A stretch of 64,000 nt of DNA from Hyphomicrobiales bacterium (GTDB lineage Bacteria > Pseudomonadota > Alphaproteobacteria > Rhizobiales > Rhizobiaceae): positions 96,515-160,514 of the forward strand of contig UEHQ01000026.1 of assembly GCA_900489925.1 (NCBI GenBank). The letters run 5' to 3'. The notes beneath the pieces are model-generated. The model saw nothing but the letters and a program-made list of their open reading frames with translations. It was not told the origin of the DNA and did no database searches. Positions 62,616-64,000 of the stretch are shown here, piece by piece (position 1 is the first letter of the stretch; each line of letters begins with the position of its first letter). The position numbers and the translations under genes were made by a program.

Positions 62616-62774
62616 CCAATTTTCATATATTGAGCGGCCTTAGCAAAAGCCTGCGAGAATGAAAAGGTTTTGGACCCTTACGTAAGGGAAATAGGGGCAA
62701 TTTGGCGCGCAAATGCTTAAAATTTGGCGGCCGTGTTGCCTAAAGGCTGACGTGAGGGGGCCGGCGCGGCTACC

Positions 62775-63659
62775 TCACGAGGCGAGGATCCAGTTCAAGG
62801 CCCGGCGCCAGTCGATCATCCGGATCGGCGTGCCGTGATTACCTGTCTGGTAGAGTGTGAAATGCGTGGGATAGTTTGCCTTCAATAGCTTCTCGAAGAG
62901 CGCCTGCTGGTCGGTGGCGGCATAGACAGGGTCACGGCTGCCATGAGCGAACCAGAGCGGCAGCTTTGACTTGTAGAACGGGCTCTTGGCAAAATCAGGA
63001 TCGGCGACGCCGCTCAAGATCACCATGCCTTTCAGCCGCTTCACGCTTTCGGGATCGCGACTGATGCCCCAGCAGATCTGGCTGCCCATCGATGCGCAGG
63101 TGAGGATCACCGGCTTTCCCGGCGATTGTTCGCTTGCATAGCGGATCAGCCCCGCGATCGCCGCTACACCGTCGCTGTCGAACGACTTGACGGACGGCGC
63201 GTAGTAGACGCCCCCGTTTCCGGTGACCAGGTTCTTCAGCCGGTTGAAGTTACCGCCGAAGGTGTAGTCGTTGGCGCCGAGACGCCTGTCTCCGTTGCGG
63301 CCATGGATGAAGATCACCGTAAATCCTGCCGCGGAAGCCGGTCCCACTCTGGTGACATCGAGCTTGAGGCCGCCAAGCGAAAGGGTCTCGTCCGTCTGGC
63401 TCTTGCGCACACCAAGGGAAACATATTTCTGCTGGGCGCGCTTTTCGGGGATCTGATCGCGACCGTTGATGTCGCGCATCTCGTCGTATTCGATGACCTC
63501 GAAGGCGCCGCCATCGCCGGTCTCAAGCACTTTCTGCGTGGAAAACAGATCGTCCTTGAATGGCGGCAAAGCGTCCGCAGCCCGGACCTGATCGGTCGCC
63601 ATCATGAAAAAGGCCGCAATTACGGCGATAATGGTGCAATGACTTGTGGACATTCGCAT
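62775..63659 (-). CDS. Secreted alpha/beta-hydrolase fold protein
   Basis: 294 residues from ATG 63659: signal peptide (CTIIAVIAAFFMMATDQVRAAD), then an alpha/beta-hydrolase core. Candidate catalytic residues: nucleophile Ser in ILTCASMGSQICWG (the elbow is C-x-S-x-G rather than G-x-S-x-G), Asp in FAHGSRDPVYAAT and His in YQTGNHGTP. The FIHGRNGDRR segment is the oxyanion-side loop. Predicted periplasmic esterase or lipase; substrate unknown. Upstream in-frame starts to 63719 are less likely. An alternative ATG lies at 63653. Confidence 0.78.
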   Translation of the reverse strand: MRMSTSHCTIIAVIAAFFMMATDQVRAADALPPFKDDLFSTQKVLETGDGGAFEVIEYDEMRDINGRDQIPEKRAQQKYVSLGVRKSQTDETLSLGGLKLDVTRVGPASAAGFTVIFIHGRNGDRRLGANDYTFGGNFNRLKNLVTGNGGVYYAPSVKSFDSDGVAAIAGLIRYASEQSPGKPVILTCASMGSQICWGISRDPESVKRLKGMVILSGVADPDFAKSPFYKSKLPLWFAHGSRDPVYAATDQQALFEKLLKANYPTHFTLYQTGNHGTPIRMIDWRRALNWILAS

Positions 63660-63877
63660 ATGCGTGGTTCCCTGATGCGTCTGGCCGCTTGCCATTCCGC
63701 GCCCTGCAACGCAAATCATTTCCTGAGAAAGTCCGTCACATCAGACGGCGTCGCGTATCGAGATGCTTTCTGGCAAAATTTGCTTGATTCGCAAACGTGA
63801 CATGAAATGCGGTGATTTTGGGTCAGGCTCACTCTTGAGCGGCTCACCCACGACGAGATGAAGATCTGAACGGCCCC

Positions 63878-64000
63878 ATGGACGATAACAACGACCTCTT
63901 TTCCGGAATGCCCCTGACACAAAAGCAGGAGGAGGCACCAAAGGCGAATGAGCCAGCCGTTACCGCGGCCGTAGCCCCGCCCCCTGCCCCGGTGTCGCGC
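63878..64000 (+). CDS. Start of a gene continuing beyond the window
   Basis: 41 codons from ATG 63878: MDDNNDLFSGMPLTQKQEEAP followed by an Ala/Pro-rich stretch. Short acidic N-termini of this type precede the GHKL domain of some rhizobial topoisomerase IV subunit B (ParE) proteins, but 41 residues cannot prove it. The RBS is weak. Divergent from the hydrolase gene. Confidence 0.45.
   Translation, partial: MDDNNDLFSGMPLTQKQEEAPKANEPAVTAAVAPPPAPVSR

Noticed and set aside
1..64000. CRISPR array, rRNA operon or intact insertion sequence
   Set aside because: No regularly spaced repeats, no rRNA-like sequence and no transposase motifs seen anywhere in the window.

Overview
The window looks like chromosomal DNA from a Rhizobiaceae-type alphaproteobacterium (Rhizobium, Neorhizobium, Agrobacterium or Ensifer). 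The evidence is high GC, housekeeping blocks typical of that group (rlpA-dacA-tmk-holB-metG-tatD, trpD-trpC-moaC-moeA, pyrG/secG/tpiA) and many GTG/TTG starts. I worked by reading only, so family names rest on motifs and not on searches.

Layout. (1) 1-7.5 kb, mostly minus strand: a conserved block for cell-wall and nucleotide/replication functions (rlpA, a D,D-carboxypeptidase, thymidylate kinase, DNA polymerase III delta', MetRS, TatD nuclease). A plus-strand TauE/SafE permease is inserted between holB and metG. (2) 7.8-31.7 kb, an accessory region with a strong stress and pH flavour: a two-TM potassium channel, a winged-helix/TM/TPR protein, a porin, aspartate 4-decarboxylase, a SulP transporter, and two aspartate:alanine-exchanger-family carriers on either side of a ~900-residue Orn/Lys/Arg decarboxylase. 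After these come PPK2, an AI-2E-type permease, a VIT-like membrane protein, an HlyD-type adaptor with a small membrane partner, and a second winged-helix/TM/TPR protein preceded by a small helical protein. (3) 31.9-41.7 kb, one co-directional envelope cluster: alkyl-sulfatase-like metallohydrolase, unknown protein, two outer-membrane barrel candidates, DUF4239, DUF3300 and DUF2950 proteins, an integral membrane protein, and two small secreted proteins. (4) 41.7-43.8 kb, a decayed integrative element beside tRNA-Ser(UGA): a truncated tyrosine integrase, a helix-turn-helix gene split by a frameshift, and an AlpA/excisionase-like gene. (5) 44-64 kb, mostly core genes: a GlsB/YeaQ-like and a DUF883 protein, PpiD, trpDC-moaC-moeA, an ACT protein, a methyltransferase, a GNAT protein, a DEAD-box helicase, a CHASE2 cyclase with a FecR-domain partner, a soluble PAS-PAS chemoreceptor, pyrG, secG, tpiA, an alpha/beta hydrolase and the start of one more gene.

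How it may work together. Aspartate and basic-amino-acid decarboxylation coupled to exchange consumes cytoplasmic protons, so the 11-22 kb block reads as a candidate acid-tolerance or proton-motive module. Several accessory transcription units share an upstream element of the form TACnGTA-N3-TAC, with half-sites 10 bp apart. It lies before the porin, the gene divergent from the exchanger operon, the small helical protein/TPR unit, the alkyl sulfatase and the DUF3300 gene, with weaker matches before the HlyD pair and PPK2. This suggests one regulon running through the accessory region. The two winged-helix/TPR membrane proteins are candidate regulators, but that link is inference.
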